A DNA stretch of 64,000 bases from Smallanthus sonchifolius (Eukaryota > Streptophyta > Magnoliopsida > Asterales > Asteraceae): positions 101,043,501 to 101,107,500 of the forward strand of contig CM042021.1 of the NCBI GenBank assembly GCA_023525975.1, in the 5' to 3' direction. Position 1 is the stretch's first letter; each line of letters begins with the position of its first letter. Under the pieces are notes generated by a model. The model did no database searches, was not told the DNA's origin, and saw only the letters and a program-made list of their open reading frames with translations. The position numbers and the translations under genes are program-made. Positions 31,422 to 42,815 of the stretch are shown in pieces.

Positions 31422-34298
31422 TGTGACATTTCAAAAATTTTCGTTGCGGAATTTATCGTGTAAATATTAACATTTTATATTTAATCAAATTTATACAAAT
31501 TGGTGTATTGGCAAATTTCAATTTATGTACTTTTAATTTTTAAAAAAAAATATTTGAAGGTTATAAACTATATAAATTATGTTATTAAATTAAATAATTT
31601 ATATTAATCAATGGTTTTCAATTTTATTTACCATTCAATGAGATTGATCATAAATAAAAACATAAGTTTTATGAAACTTTATATGCTTAAGTTTTATTTG
31701 GTTTTTATACAAATAAGTATTTTATGTTATGAAATTAATTTAATAAAAATTTTATAAATTTTATAAATTTTAAAAACTAATATAAAATTTTATACAAAAA
31801 AAAATTCCACATTTAAAAATTTGCATATATAAAAGAAAAACATATTTTAATAGGATTAATAACCTTTATAAAACTTTTATTTATAAAAATAATAATACAA
31901 GTTTATAAAAAAATTTATAAATTAGTTTGATTTAAAAGAAATTTAAATTAATTTATTTAAATAAAAGTTTAGGGTTTATATTGTAATTAATCAGACTAAA
32001 AGGATTTAAAATTTAAAATCGTTGAGGGGCTGTTTCTGGTCAAATGAAACTACAGGGATCCATCCGGTATTTAATTTAAGGGCTATTCCGTATTAAACCA
32101 AACCCCAGGGACTATAATTGCCAAACCCCAAATCGTTTTACCGGTCACCCTGCTCCTTGGTCCGGCGGATAATTCGCTTTTCCGGCGAAGCCCGACAACC
32201 CTGTCCCTCTACACCTTAACACCCGAAACCTGCACCATTGTACTCGCCGCCCTCACACGACCATGTTTCCCCGACCAATTTGTCTTCATATCATCAGAAT
32301 TCCCGAGACGCCATTGTCTAACCTAAAGTCAAACCCATAAAAATTCGGCCGACACACAGTACCTCCACGGCTATAACCTAGCCCCGTATGTTCGTCTGGT
32401 CGGTGCGTGTGAACCCAAGCTATCAATTGCCGTGTGTACTATCGGGATTATGATTCAAGTTAAAAGTCAACCCTGGACCTTCATCCGTTAATGGCACTCT
32501 CTCCGTCTATTCCCTCCTTAAATTGAGGCTACCGCGGTGTTCGTGATATCCAGGAGAAGCTCCCCAGCCCTTTTGAAGTTCCAATTCGACCCCAAGGTCC
32601 ATTTCCAGTTTTGGGGTCTCTCGGCTTCGTCCTCGACTTCGCAGGCCACCTCCATCTGGTATTAACCTCTAAATTTCATACTTATATACTCGTTTCACTT
32701 ACGGTTAACTAACCCAATCACATTCGAGGCCAACATCATCGCGATTCCGGCAAATCAGTGTCCTCGGCAACACCGGCTTGTGTTGCCGAGAACTCAGGAT
32801 CAAGGACAGGGACTTGTTATGTATTTTAAGCATTAGTAATGATCAGCGATGGGCTTATAGCCCGACTGGTCACACTCGTCCCCGATAACAATCAGGTCCC
32901 GTGTTCGATTCTCGCGAGCTCCGATCCAAACCCCCTTTTTTTATTTATTTTATTTAATTTCTGTTTTGAACCCCTGGACCCGTTTCATCCTATGAACCCG
33001 GATTTGGGACTGGTCCGACCCGGTCCGACCCATTTGACTATTTAATCTTATTTTATTTACTATATATTCACATAATTAATTTAAAACCCATTTAACTACT
33101 TTTAAATATCTTTAACCCACTAAAAATTATTTCGAGGCCATTAACTCGGCCGTTTATTTTAACTTGACTTTTGGACATATTCAAACCCGTTAAATTTATA
33201 AAGTAATAGAACCGACGTTTACATAAGTTATTTAATTATTTAAACTCACGAAAAATAACAAAAATATCATTTTTATAAATAAATAAAAATACGCGTTATT
33301 CAAAATATAATATTTTTATGAAATTCAAAATGGGTAAATTATGATTTATAAAATGCAAGTGTTATTAAAAATATATATATTCCAAGAAGTTTAAATATTT
33401 AAATTAGAAATTTTATAAAAATACATAATCTTACAAAAATTAATATTTATTTGTACAATGATTTCAAAACATATAATTTCCCGCAAATGTTATTTCAATT
33501 ACAAACCCACCTATATTTAAACAAATATACGTGTACACGAATTCATATTTGATACATATTCATTTGCATAGGATTTCGTCGTATATAACAACAATACAAA
33601 TATCACCAACGCGCGTGAAGTAAAACCCTCGCTGCAAGGTGAGTTACATATCCCCTATTTACATTTTTATACATTTTGGGGTGAAACGTAATCTGTGCTT
33701 ACTTACATACAATTCAACTTGTGTTTACATGTGTAGATTATTGTGCTTTTGTGCTTGATCACTTGTTATGCTATGAATACTTTTAGGATGGTTTAAATTA
33801 TGTGTAACCCACATAGTCTTGATTCCATGCCTATCACTTTTAGGGTAGCGGTATGCTATGCCTATCACGTTAAACCTTTATGCTTATATACAAAATTACA
33901 TGCTTACAATTTGTATACATATAGTGAATTCTCCACATTATGCCATATCATACCATGTCAAACTATGAATTGTATAAACGTTTTTAACTAAACTTTTATC
34001 TTATTTAAACATATGTAAACTCACCAACTCTCGTAGTTGACACTTGTTTTGGATTACGTTTCAGGTGAAGATATGTGATTTTGTGACTATGTGTTGAAGG
34101 TGCTACACATAAGGCTTTTGGACCTAGTAAAATAATTATGTGTAATATTCTAGAATAGGGTGTTGTAACTTGAATTGTATTTGGATATTTGGTATTTAAA
34201 TCTCATTAATGAGTTATGCAACCTTAGTAGATCATGTGCTTATGAACAATCATCACATTGTCCGCCTCGATGATTCCGCCATCGGTCGGGGTGTGACA
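31422..34298 (+). repeat. Gypsy-4 3' LTR
   Basis: Same length as the 5' LTR and almost identical, including the tRNA-like segment and splice motifs. It ends GTGTGACA followed by the CTAGG duplication. Confidence 0.95.
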
Positions 34299-35414
34299 CT
34301 AGGGTTCGGATAGCACGACCAGGTCTAGCCAAGAGGCACGACCGGGTCAGAGGGCGAGGCACGACCGCGCTTGGAGTGGCGCGACCGTGTCTTCATGGAG
34401 CACGACCGCGCTTGAGGACTAGCGCGACCGTGTCTGGTCCAAAACAGAGACGAATTGTCTAATTCTTATGATTTCAATGGTGGAAACCTTAGGGCTTTCA
34501 TCCATTAGGTGATTACGAGTCTATTGGTATAGATTAATTGTATTTAAAACGTGTCCAAAGTATTATTCGATTAAATCATTTTTAAACGAAACTTAGATTC
34601 GGGTTTGCGTACATTTCGATATTGTAAGCCCAAATCAGATTAGGGCTTTTGATCTATAGTCTGAATAAATTGAGAAAAAGGATTCAATTACCAGGAAGGA
34701 CAATGAATTGGTAGCGGACGAGTTCCGGCTATGACAGGCTTGGTCTCCGGCGTCTCCTGCAGCAATTCCGACTGAACCAGTACTCTCGGGAGTCTCTGAG
34801 AGGATTGGTGGTGCAATGGATTGGGGAAGCTTCGTTCCAGAATATAAGAATTTCGGTTCAAACGAAGGGAGGTTGATTTCTCTGAGGCTAATCGGATTTC
34901 TGGACTATTGGTTGTAAATGATAGTGTAATTGCTTTGTCAAGAGATATTAAGTGGAAATCAGTTACGGGAAACCAACGATCGGGCGTTTAAAGCTGCAGT
35001 TACGTTTTCTCAGACATGAGGCGCGACCGTGCCAACACAAGGCGCGACCGTGTCAGACTAGGCGCGACCGTGCCAACATGAGGCGCGACCGTGTTAGACG
35101 AGGCGCGACCGTGTCAACATGAGGCGCGACCGTGCCTACTAGGGTTTCTGGTTATTTACAAAATCAGCCCTTGCAACTTCAGCTTTGACAGAATTAGCTT
35201 GGTTAGGATTTAACAGAACACCTTACGGGATTACTAACTGAGTTAACTCTAGGAGGTGTTACCATGTGATTTGAGTTCTAAAACTTTGAATTAAAATACG
35301 ATCGGCTAACAATTTAATGAGGCGTAGGTTTGAATAAGTATAGGGTTTAATGTCATATTGTTATTTTATTCATTACCATAATTCAAACAGGGTCGGAAAA
35401 TCAGGAATGTTACA
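34299..35414 (-). repeat. Gypsy-3 3' LTR, segment right of Gypsy-4
   Basis: Resumes with CTAGGGTTCGG. It contains further GGCACGACCG-type palindromes (34310-34440) and a regular array of six GGCGCGACCGTG units about 20 bases apart (35020-35135). It ends GAATGTTACA at 35414, next to the polypurine tract. Confidence 0.92.
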
Positions 35415-37579
35415 GTCTCCCCATGTTAAGGGAATTTCGTCCCGAAATTTAACTAATGGAGGGTGCTAAGATCAAGAAGGAGGATGGAGTTTTGGGTTCT
35501 CGGGTAGTTTTGAGTGTTGGATCCTGGGGTGTGTAACCGTTGACATGGCTTAGGCCTGATACTTTGAATATGAAGAGTGATAATGAATTTTTGTTTCGAA
35601 ATGAAGATTGTCGAATAATAATTTGAATTCTAAATATGAGATGTATTACTTGAAATGGATTTGGAGGGATTTCGAAATTTAGAGTTTGTGTAAGATATAG
35701 TCTAATATACTTAAAATTGTGAGTGGGTACAAGATTTCATAAACATTGGTCTGGGTCAAAACTCCACGTGACACGAACAACGCTACTTATGATAATATGA
35801 TAGGACACTTATATATAGGAAGTACCATCGGCGTATCCACCATGCCCTTGTCATATCACATCAGTTTCGTTGTCACATATCATGATAAGTTTTAGGTCAC
35901 AACACACGCCAAAATTTCCCTATAGTTTCCATGCGCTGATTTTTATAATTCCGTGTGCACCCGTAATTATTCAAATCATCGTATGGTCCGTATAGATTGT
36001 TTCGTTGTGTGTGGGAAAGGGGGGCACAATTTCACTATGATCACATTGTTTACACATAGAAAGTCGCTAACAAGTAACTATGTCCCTAATCAGGTCAGTT
36101 TGCAAACTAAAGAGTAGTAAAGTAGTAACACTTAAAGTTTCTTAGTTGGCTCGTTTTTCAACAAGAATACGTCAAACCCCGAGGCGTTTCAATGTATCAT
36201 TGTCTTCAACTTTGGTGTACAAAGTGCATGACCATGTCTTGTGTATAATGAAATCGATCCATTGCAATAATTGTAAGCAAATTTTATTTCGAGTATATAG
36301 TAAGCACACAAGTCTCATGTATGATCTAGTGTCACGTAGTTCGTAATCAAATAAGTCTCATATATATAAAGTAAACAATTTATCGTCTTGTATTTTGTAA
36401 TCGATAAACTATAACGTGTAATGTAAACAACATAGTATTATGTGTATCGAAGGAAATGGATCTCATGCATAGTGTTAGCAACGTAGCATCATGTATCTTG
36501 TATAGTGTACACCATTTAGTATAAAGTACTTTGTAATCAAATGTGTTTCATGTACAGTGTGGCCAATCTAGAATTATGTATCAATGAAGCAATTCTTATG
36601 TATCACGTATATTGCAAACAATCTAAGTTTCGTGTATCATGTACTCAATCCAATAGCATATGTATTGCAAATAAACATGTTTCGTGCATTACGTGTTCAA
36701 TCGAGCAAATTGTAATTTGTAGGCAAACTAGTTTCGTGTATTATGCAATTTGTGCAGCATTGGGTATATTGAGGTTCTTTGAGTTTCATGTATCATGTGG
36801 TAGTTAGGTTCAAGTCCTCAAATCTCATTGATGTTGGTGGGAAGGGTTAACGTCTACGTGGCATGGTTCGTCTCTTGAAGTACCAAGTGAAAGGTAACGA
36901 GGAGATTTTGAAAATATTTGGGAATTGTGTTTACAAATATGGGTCCTTGTTTGAACATATAAAGTGAGAATTTGTTTTTGGTTGTGGACATATAAATTAG
37001 TGAAATCATTGAATCGCATATTTTAAATGAATATGCAATTTATGAGAAAATATTTTTTTTTATTTAAAATTTCAACTTTCGACTAAACAAGTAGTAGCAT
37101 ATTAATTTAGTCAAAATTTGAAATTATTTACTTTAATGAATAAAAATCATAACTATTTATCAGTCAAAAGAAAAATATATATATATTTTTTTTATAAAAT
37201 TGATTGCATTAACTTTCCTTATTAGGTGAAAAAGTTTTATGGAAAATTTATGTTTTTGATATTATCTAAAAATTTCGTTAAACATTTTGTTTAAACAAGA
37301 TAACGAGGTTTTGTTTAAATCACAAAATAGAATGATTTATTTAATGAAAGAGATTGTTGGTAATGTACTAAACCATGTTGAATGAGAGAAATGATATTAG
37401 GGAAAATTTGATGGGAATATAACAGGTGTAATTTACGCCCTACAGGTCAAATCAATGAACAATAACTGTAGAGTTGAAATATATGGAATTGACTAAATGC
37501 TGAAATGTTAAACATTATTCAAAACATAGGGAAATGGTTCTCAAATTGAAAATTTAAAGGAAATCAGTAGAAGCTTCTT
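35415..37579 (-). other. Gypsy-3 interior, non-coding, with degenerate repeats
   Basis: Begins (minus-strand 3' end) with the polypurine tract and the AATTTCGTCCCGAAATT hairpin at 35433-35449. The segment 36180-36810 is a degenerate tandem-like array built on plus-strand words such as TCATGTATCATGTA and TTTCGTGTATTATG at 40-60-base spacing. No gag or pol similarity seen. Confidence 0.6.
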
Positions 37580-38176
37580 CTAACGTCTCTGGTAGCTTCC
37601 CACTAGGAAGAAGGTAATCGCCAAGATGAGCACCGCTATGGTCACTCGGGTAGTAGATCTGGCTTCAGCCCTGGCGGTCTCCGTGCGGTGTTCTTGAACT
37701 TCCTTTTCGAGGATGGAGATTAACTCCTTTTGGTACCCTAATTGGTTTGCTAGGCTATCCATTCTTTGTCTTTGCAAGTCGTGTATCATTCCCTGCTCTA
37801 TCCTTTGCCTCTCGAATTCTGAATTTCTTACATATTGATGGAAGTCATTGGTTGGAATTCCCATAACACCAGGAGGTTCCATGTTGTGTCTTACTCAAGG
37901 GTTAGGAAGGTACGGGTCGGGCATTTGGTATGGGTCGCTTAGTGGGGGTGGCAATTGATTATGGGGGTGAGGTGTATGATACGGGTTTATGGGTACGGGT
38001 GATCCAGGTGTTCGAAGTCTCGGATAAGTGTTCCTAATCCCGTACGCCCTCACATCGAACCTTGGCCTAGCAGTTGGGGGTGTTGGTGACCGATACACGG
38101 GTGTCTCAGTGTCTTCTTCCCAATCAGATTCTGATCCAGGATGGTAAACCGGGGAGGGAGGAGCGTAGGAGTCCAT
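37580..38176 (-). pseudogene. Tail-anchored proline-rich ORF of Gypsy-3 (one in-frame TGA)
   Basis: 198 codons in one frame from an ATG at 38176, which follows an acceptor-like TTCTTCTGTTAG. Residues 1-93 are proline- and tyrosine-rich with an acidic patch (PPSPVYHPGSESDWEEDTET). Codon 94 is TGA. Residues about 98-175 are charged with heptad-like spacing (ERQRIEQGMIHDLQRQRMD, ILEKEVQEHRTETARAEA), probably a coiled coil. The last 23 residues form one hydrophobic helix (VTIAVLILAITFFLVGSY) before QRR, as in tail-anchored proteins. It occupies the gag position. I recognise no family. The TGA may be a CGA-to-TGA mutation or divide two ORFs. Confidence 0.65.
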
Positions 38177-39068
38177 GTCTAACAGAAGAACAATGAAAAA
38201 GTTGTAAGTGATAATGAAATATGAAGTGTCAAATATAGAAGTTCTTATGGGTTTTAGAGTTTGACTAGTCATAACGCCGAACCTTCACGATAGTATTTTA
38301 GAAATACACTTGACCTATAAGTAATGTATCCCTAAGGAGAATCCCCAGGAAAGAGGGGTGGGTCATTAAGACACACTTAAGTACCCTATCTTTCCTTTGC
38401 CAGAATTTCTCATGGGTTTTCACACTCTTCCAGCCATCATGTATTAATAATACTATTGTTGGGCTCATGGTTAAGATGAGAATTGTTGTGAACTGGGCTT
38501 TGAGGCCCAAAGTAAGATTTATGCATTTTAGTGGGCTTCTTCTTCTTGTAGGATAGATGGGCTTCTTGGTTTATTATTGGTGGACATTAGGCCCAATAAT
38601 TTAAGTCTTTGTTCATGAAGGTGATGGTATCATGTATGGGAGTCTAAATGCGTATGAATAACTTGGTGTGTGTGTTAAACTTAGGATAGTGTTTTAAATA
38701 ATTTAAGTAGGTAGCTATGAATAGGAGGAAAAGTTGACAGGAAATGTGACACATAAACTATTGAGTATTGTGTCATGTGATGTAATCATATAATATAACA
38801 TATAAAGATATTCACATAGGAAATAATCATATAACATGTAGGTAGTAATGAGTGTAAGCATGGGAGTTATCAAGTAGTGTGACACATAAGTCATCATGTA
38901 TTGTATCAAATGGTGTAAATACTTATGATATCATGTAAAAATAATCACACAGGAATTGAAAAATGTAACATGTAGTAGCATGGCATTGTATGGGTGTCCT
39001 AAAGTTATAGTCTAGGTCAAGAGTGTCTAATAACCTAGTTCCCTATAACCAAGGCTCTGATACCAATC
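38177..39068 (-). other. Gypsy-3 leader and primer-binding site
   Basis: The minus-strand primer-binding site GATTGGTATCAGAGCC is at 39068-39053. The hairpin arms on the plus strand are AGGAAAGAGGGGT (38347-38359) and ACCCTATCTTTCCT (38383-38396). They sit where Gypsy-1 and Gypsy-4 have theirs but with different, still pairing, bases. The rest is AT-rich with no supported gene. Confidence 0.75.
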
Positions 39069-41513
39069 TGTCACACCCCAACCGATGGCAGAATCATCGG
39101 GGCGGGACATGTAAGACTGTTCATGAGCACAAGGTTGACTAGTTTGTAATATATTAATTCCATTCCCATTCAAACAAACACGAAACAAGTTCAAAGTACA
39201 TAATGAAATACAATTTGTCTTTGATTTAATATTAACTAGGTCCAAAGCCTATGTGTAGAATGTCTTGATCAAACTCAAATGAAAGCACCTGAAACATGAA
39301 TAAAATAAGGTCAACTAAAAAGTTGGTGAGTATAACACAAGTTTGTACATAGATAGCATATAGTTTGTAAACCAAATCCTTTACATAACATGATAAATAA
39401 GGCATTTATGGGGAGCCGCTATTGTGTAACCAAGTACAATCAAACCTTAGTAACTAGTATGCAAATTGTGTTGTCGGTATCAATCACCTCCACTTGGGTG
39501 GGTTTGTCAGACTCAATAGATCTATCATTGAAAACCGTCGGCTTGAATAGTTAATGATTGTACATAATAGCATGCAGAAGTTAGCACAAATAGTCCTCGG
39601 GCATAAAGCTCAAATTGCACACATGAATGTTATAGGATTTGTAATTGTGTTGTTTGTGTAAATGTAAACATGTAATTTGTATATAGTTCATGTGTCACCC
39701 CAAAAGTGTAAAAGAGTAAAAGGGGTTGTGAATACTCACTTGATTCGAAGGCGTAGCTAACACAAGATACTAGCTAGCAATAAGATCCTTGCAATGCACA
39801 ATGTTAACCTAGAGTGTAATGTATATTGTATTAATAGTGCACAAAGTCTATGTCAAAGTTTAGGGTCGGATTGGAGGAGTGTATAAGGTTAGGGATTTGA
39901 ACTTGAAATGTATTGTATAATATGAAAGATTTGAAATGGGTATTTTTGGAACCTTTTGATTAATAAATAACTAAATAATTAAATAATTTATTATTTATCT
40001 AGTTATGAAGATAATGTAGACGTTATAGGTAATTAAGTATAAATAAATAAATGTTTTTGTTTAAATATAAATTAAATTTTATAGGTTTAAATAAATAACT
40101 TTTATTTATTTTAGAATTAAAAACTTGATCTTTTCAGAGAAGTTAATATAATTTTTATAAAAACGATTATTTTTATTTGAAAAATTAATTTGGAATACTT
40201 ATTGTTTTAAAAATATGAAATTAAATATTCTGTCAAAGTTTTCTCACACACACGACCGTGCCAGGGATAAGGCACGATCGTGCTAGGACCACGGGCGCGA
40301 CCGCGTTGATCAAGGATGCGACCGTGTTGATCAAACGGATGACATAGCAAGGCTGCTCACTAGGCACGACCGTGCCTGCGCCAGGCACGACCGTGTCTAG
40401 GGTTCGGATAGCACGACCAGGTCTAGCCAAGAGGCACGACCGGGTCAGAGGGCGAGGCACGACCGCGCTTGGAGTGGCGCGACCGTGTCTTCATGGAGCA
40501 CGACCGCGCTTGAGGACTAGCGCGACCGTGTCTGGTCCAAAACAGAGACGAATTGTCTAATTCTTATGATTTCAATGCTGGAAACCTTAGGGCTTTCATC
40601 CATTAGGTGATTACGAGTCTATTGGTATAGATTAATTGTATTTAAAACGTGTCCAAAGTATTATTCGATTAAATCATTTTTAAACGAAACTTAGATTCGG
40701 GTTTGCGTACATTTCGATATTGTAAGCCCAAATTAGATTAGGGCTTTTGATCTATAGTCTGAATAAATTGAGAAAAAGGATTCAATTACCAGGAAGGACA
40801 ATGAATTGGTAGCGGACGAGTACCGGCTATGACAGGCTTGGTCTCCGGCGTCTCCTGCAGCAATTCCGACTGAACCAGTACTCTCGGGAGTCTCTGAGAG
40901 GATTGGTGGTGCAATGGATCGGGGAAGCTTCGTTCCAGAATATAAGAATTTCGGTTCAAACGAAGGGAGGTTGATTTCTCTGAGGCTAATCGGATTTCTG
41001 GACTATTGGTTGTAAATGATAGTGTAATTGCTTTGTCAAGAGATATTAAGTGGAAATCAGTTACGGGAAACCAACGATCGGGCGATTAAAGCTGCAGTTA
41101 CGTTTTCTCAGACATGAGGCGCGACCGTGCCAACACAAGGCGCGACCGTGTCAGACTAGGCGCGACCGTGCCAACATGAGGCGCGACCGTGTTAGACGAG
41201 GCGCGACCGTGTCAACATGAGGCGCGACCGTGCCTACTAGGGTTTCTGGTTATTTACAAAATCAGCCCTTGCAACTTCAACTTTGACAGAATTAGCTTGG
41301 TTAGGATTTAACAGAACACCTAACGGGATTACTAACTGAGTTAACTCTAGGAGGTGTTACCATGTTATTTGAGTTCTAAAACTTTGAATTAAAATACGAT
41401 CGGCTAACAATTTAATGAGGCGTAGTTTTGAATAAGTATAGGGTTTAATGTCATATTGTTATTTTATTCATTACCATAAATTCAAACAGGGTCGGAAAAT
41501 CAGGAATGTTACA
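39069..41513 (-). repeat. Gypsy-3 5' LTR
   Basis: 2445 bases, uninterrupted. Minus-strand intron-like donor AAGTGAGTATT at 39739 and acceptor TGTTTCAG|GT ending at 39289 (451 bases). Palindrome clusters at 40251-40530 and the six-unit array at 41118-41236. The last base of the element is at 41513, before the CCCTG duplication. Confidence 0.93.
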
Positions 41514-41518
41514 CCCTG

Positions 41519-41762
41519 TGTTTCGGTTGAACGATAACATCCAAAAGAGGTGAAGTGATTTTTTTTGTGCCTGTGCATCCTTAGTGGTATGCACAAGGGT
41601 TCGAATGGTAGAAGCAGACTGTTGTTCAGGATGTGAGGTGGAGGGTGTGGGATCAGTATCAGCTGGGATTGCTGAACTATCACCCGGGGTACTTTGTATG
41701 TTCGGCATTGTAGATAACAATGGAACATTGACCCCTGAGTACCTTTTTGGAAACAACTTCAT
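41519..41762 (-). pseudogene. Env-like ORF of Copia-B, N-terminal fragment
   Basis: Minus-strand sequence LFPKRYSGVNVPLLSTM followed by a Ser/Pro-rich linker. The motif resembles the equivalent part of the Element-C ORF (MTKRIFTDCNN, PLFGHI). Its upstream part is missing; the ubiquitin fragment begins within about 25 bases on the other strand. Continues at 24029 across Gypsy-3. Confidence 0.55.
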
Positions 41763-41785
41763 CTCATCACTCCAAATCGGTGAAA

Positions 41786-42013
41786 ATGCAGATCTTCGTG
41801 AAAACCCTAACTGGTAAGACGATCATGTTTGAGGTCGAATCCTTTGACACAATCGACAACGTGAAGGCAAAGATCCAGGACAAGGAAGGCATCCCGTCAG
41901 ACCAGCAGCGTCTAATCTTCGCAGGAAAACAGCTCGAGGACGGCAGAGCCTTAGCCGATTACAACATCCAGAAGGAGTCAACTCTCCACCTTATCCTTCT
42001 TCTCTGTGGTGGC
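41786..42013 (+). pseudogene. Ubiquitin unit captured inside Copia-B
   Basis: Exactly 76 codons from MQIFVKTLTGKTI to a C-terminal Gly-Gly, recognisable throughout (IQDKEGIPSDQQRLIFAGKQ). Differences from canonical plant ubiquitin fall at about eight sites, including the tail region where LRLRGG reads LLLCGG; loss of both arginines would be expected to spoil conjugation. Lys48 (AGKQLEDG) and Lys63 (IQKEST) are kept. The frame runs on past Gly-Gly into unrelated sequence to 42154 instead of a second unit or a stop. It lies antisense to Copia-B, between pol and the env-like remnant. A transduced or separately inserted host fragment; function is unlikely. Confidence 0.9.
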
Positions 42014-42815
42014 AAGAGCGGAGCTTACTTGATGCCATCTGCTTTTCTTCTGAGATATGCATTGGAGAAGAGTGTGACAGAGATACTTCCATGGAGGGCC
42101 TATCAGCGCCTTCTCTACTGTATATCCATTTTGATTTCCAGTGTACCCGATTGATTTCCAGAGATACTTCCATGGAGGGAAGGTTTGAAGGTTGGTGGAT
42201 GAGGGTTGGTGGGGACTTGTGAGAAAGTGATGTTGGTAGGTGAAGGTTGGTGGGGACTTCCATGAGAAAGTGATGTTGGTTTATGGAGGAATTTGAAGGT
42301 GAAGAGGTGGTAAGGAAATTTGATTTTGTTTTTATAACGGCAGAGGTGAGAAAAAGCAAAATGACTTGTACCGTACAACCTTATTTACCTTTTATTGTTA
42401 CAGCTGTAATGCACCGAGGCAGTCATGGTAAAGACTGACGTTGATTTCTTTTACAGCGGGTAAAAGTTAAATTGGACTTAAATTTACCCATCAGTAGCAA
42501 ACTTGGTTGCTGTGGATGGATAAGCCTGTCCGCTGCAAGCTTGGTTGCTGCGGAGGGTTAAGTCTGTCAGCAGCAAACTCAATTGCTGCTGATGGATTCA
42601 GAGATCTGCAGCAAGGATGTTGCTGCTGATGGCCTTAAATCTATCCGCAGGAAACTTGTTCCTGCTGATAACTTAAGGCAGTCAGTGGCAAATCCTTTGC
42701 TGCTGAAGATTAAACCTGTCAGCAGCTGAAGGACAAAAAAGCTGCTGACTTATAACTTTTATTTACAACATAAGACAAAACATATTTTTAAAAAGAGAAT
42801 TTTTAGAGATAGATT
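42014..42815. other. Spacer between ubiquitin fragment and Copia-B pol
   Basis: 42077-42102 and 42158-42183 share GAGATACTTCCATGGAGGG. 42184-42275 holds two copies of a roughly 50-base GGTTGGTGGGGACTT unit. From 42490 to 42745 there are CAGCAGCAAACTTGGTTGCTGC-type palindromes as in the Copia-B LTR, so this part belongs to Copia-B. The origin of 42014-42400 is unknown and it may have come in with the ubiquitin fragment. Confidence 0.55.

Larger units (their letters stand above)
25363..34298 (+). mobile_element. Gypsy-4: young gag-only Ty3/Gypsy element
   Basis: 8936 bp with two 2877-base LTRs (25363-28239, 31422-34298) that differ at about ten positions by eye, roughly 0.4%. It is the innermost and apparently youngest insertion. 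The interior (3182 bases) has a primer-binding site, leader hairpin, open gag, a decayed protease trace, a pair of fold-back repeats and a polypurine tract. RT, RNase H and integrase are absent, so it must have moved using enzymes from relatives. Confidence 0.95.
24030..41513 (-). mobile_element. Gypsy-3: non-autonomous LTR element with a novel ORF
   Basis: The left LTR is split by Gypsy-4 (24030-25362 plus 34304-35414, 2444 bases); the right LTR is 39069-41513 (2445 bases). By eye they differ at about 16 positions, under 1%. The 3.65-kb interior has a Met-tRNA primer-binding site, the leader hairpin, a polypurine tract and one ORF (38176-37580) but no gag, protease, RT, RNase H or integrase. 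It fits a LARD-type element mobilised in trans. LTR blocks and leader link it to Gypsy-1 and Gypsy-5. Confidence 0.9.

Noticed and set aside
22414..34303. CTAGG as a shared target preference, since both Copia-B and Gypsy-4 duplicated CTAGG
   Set aside because: Two coincident 5-mers from different superfamilies are too few to infer target specificity.
41747..42154. A functional ubiquitin or ubiquitin-extension gene
   Set aside because: The C-terminal LRLRGG is altered, the extension after Gly-Gly matches no ribosomal protein I recognise, and it lies inside a dead transposon.
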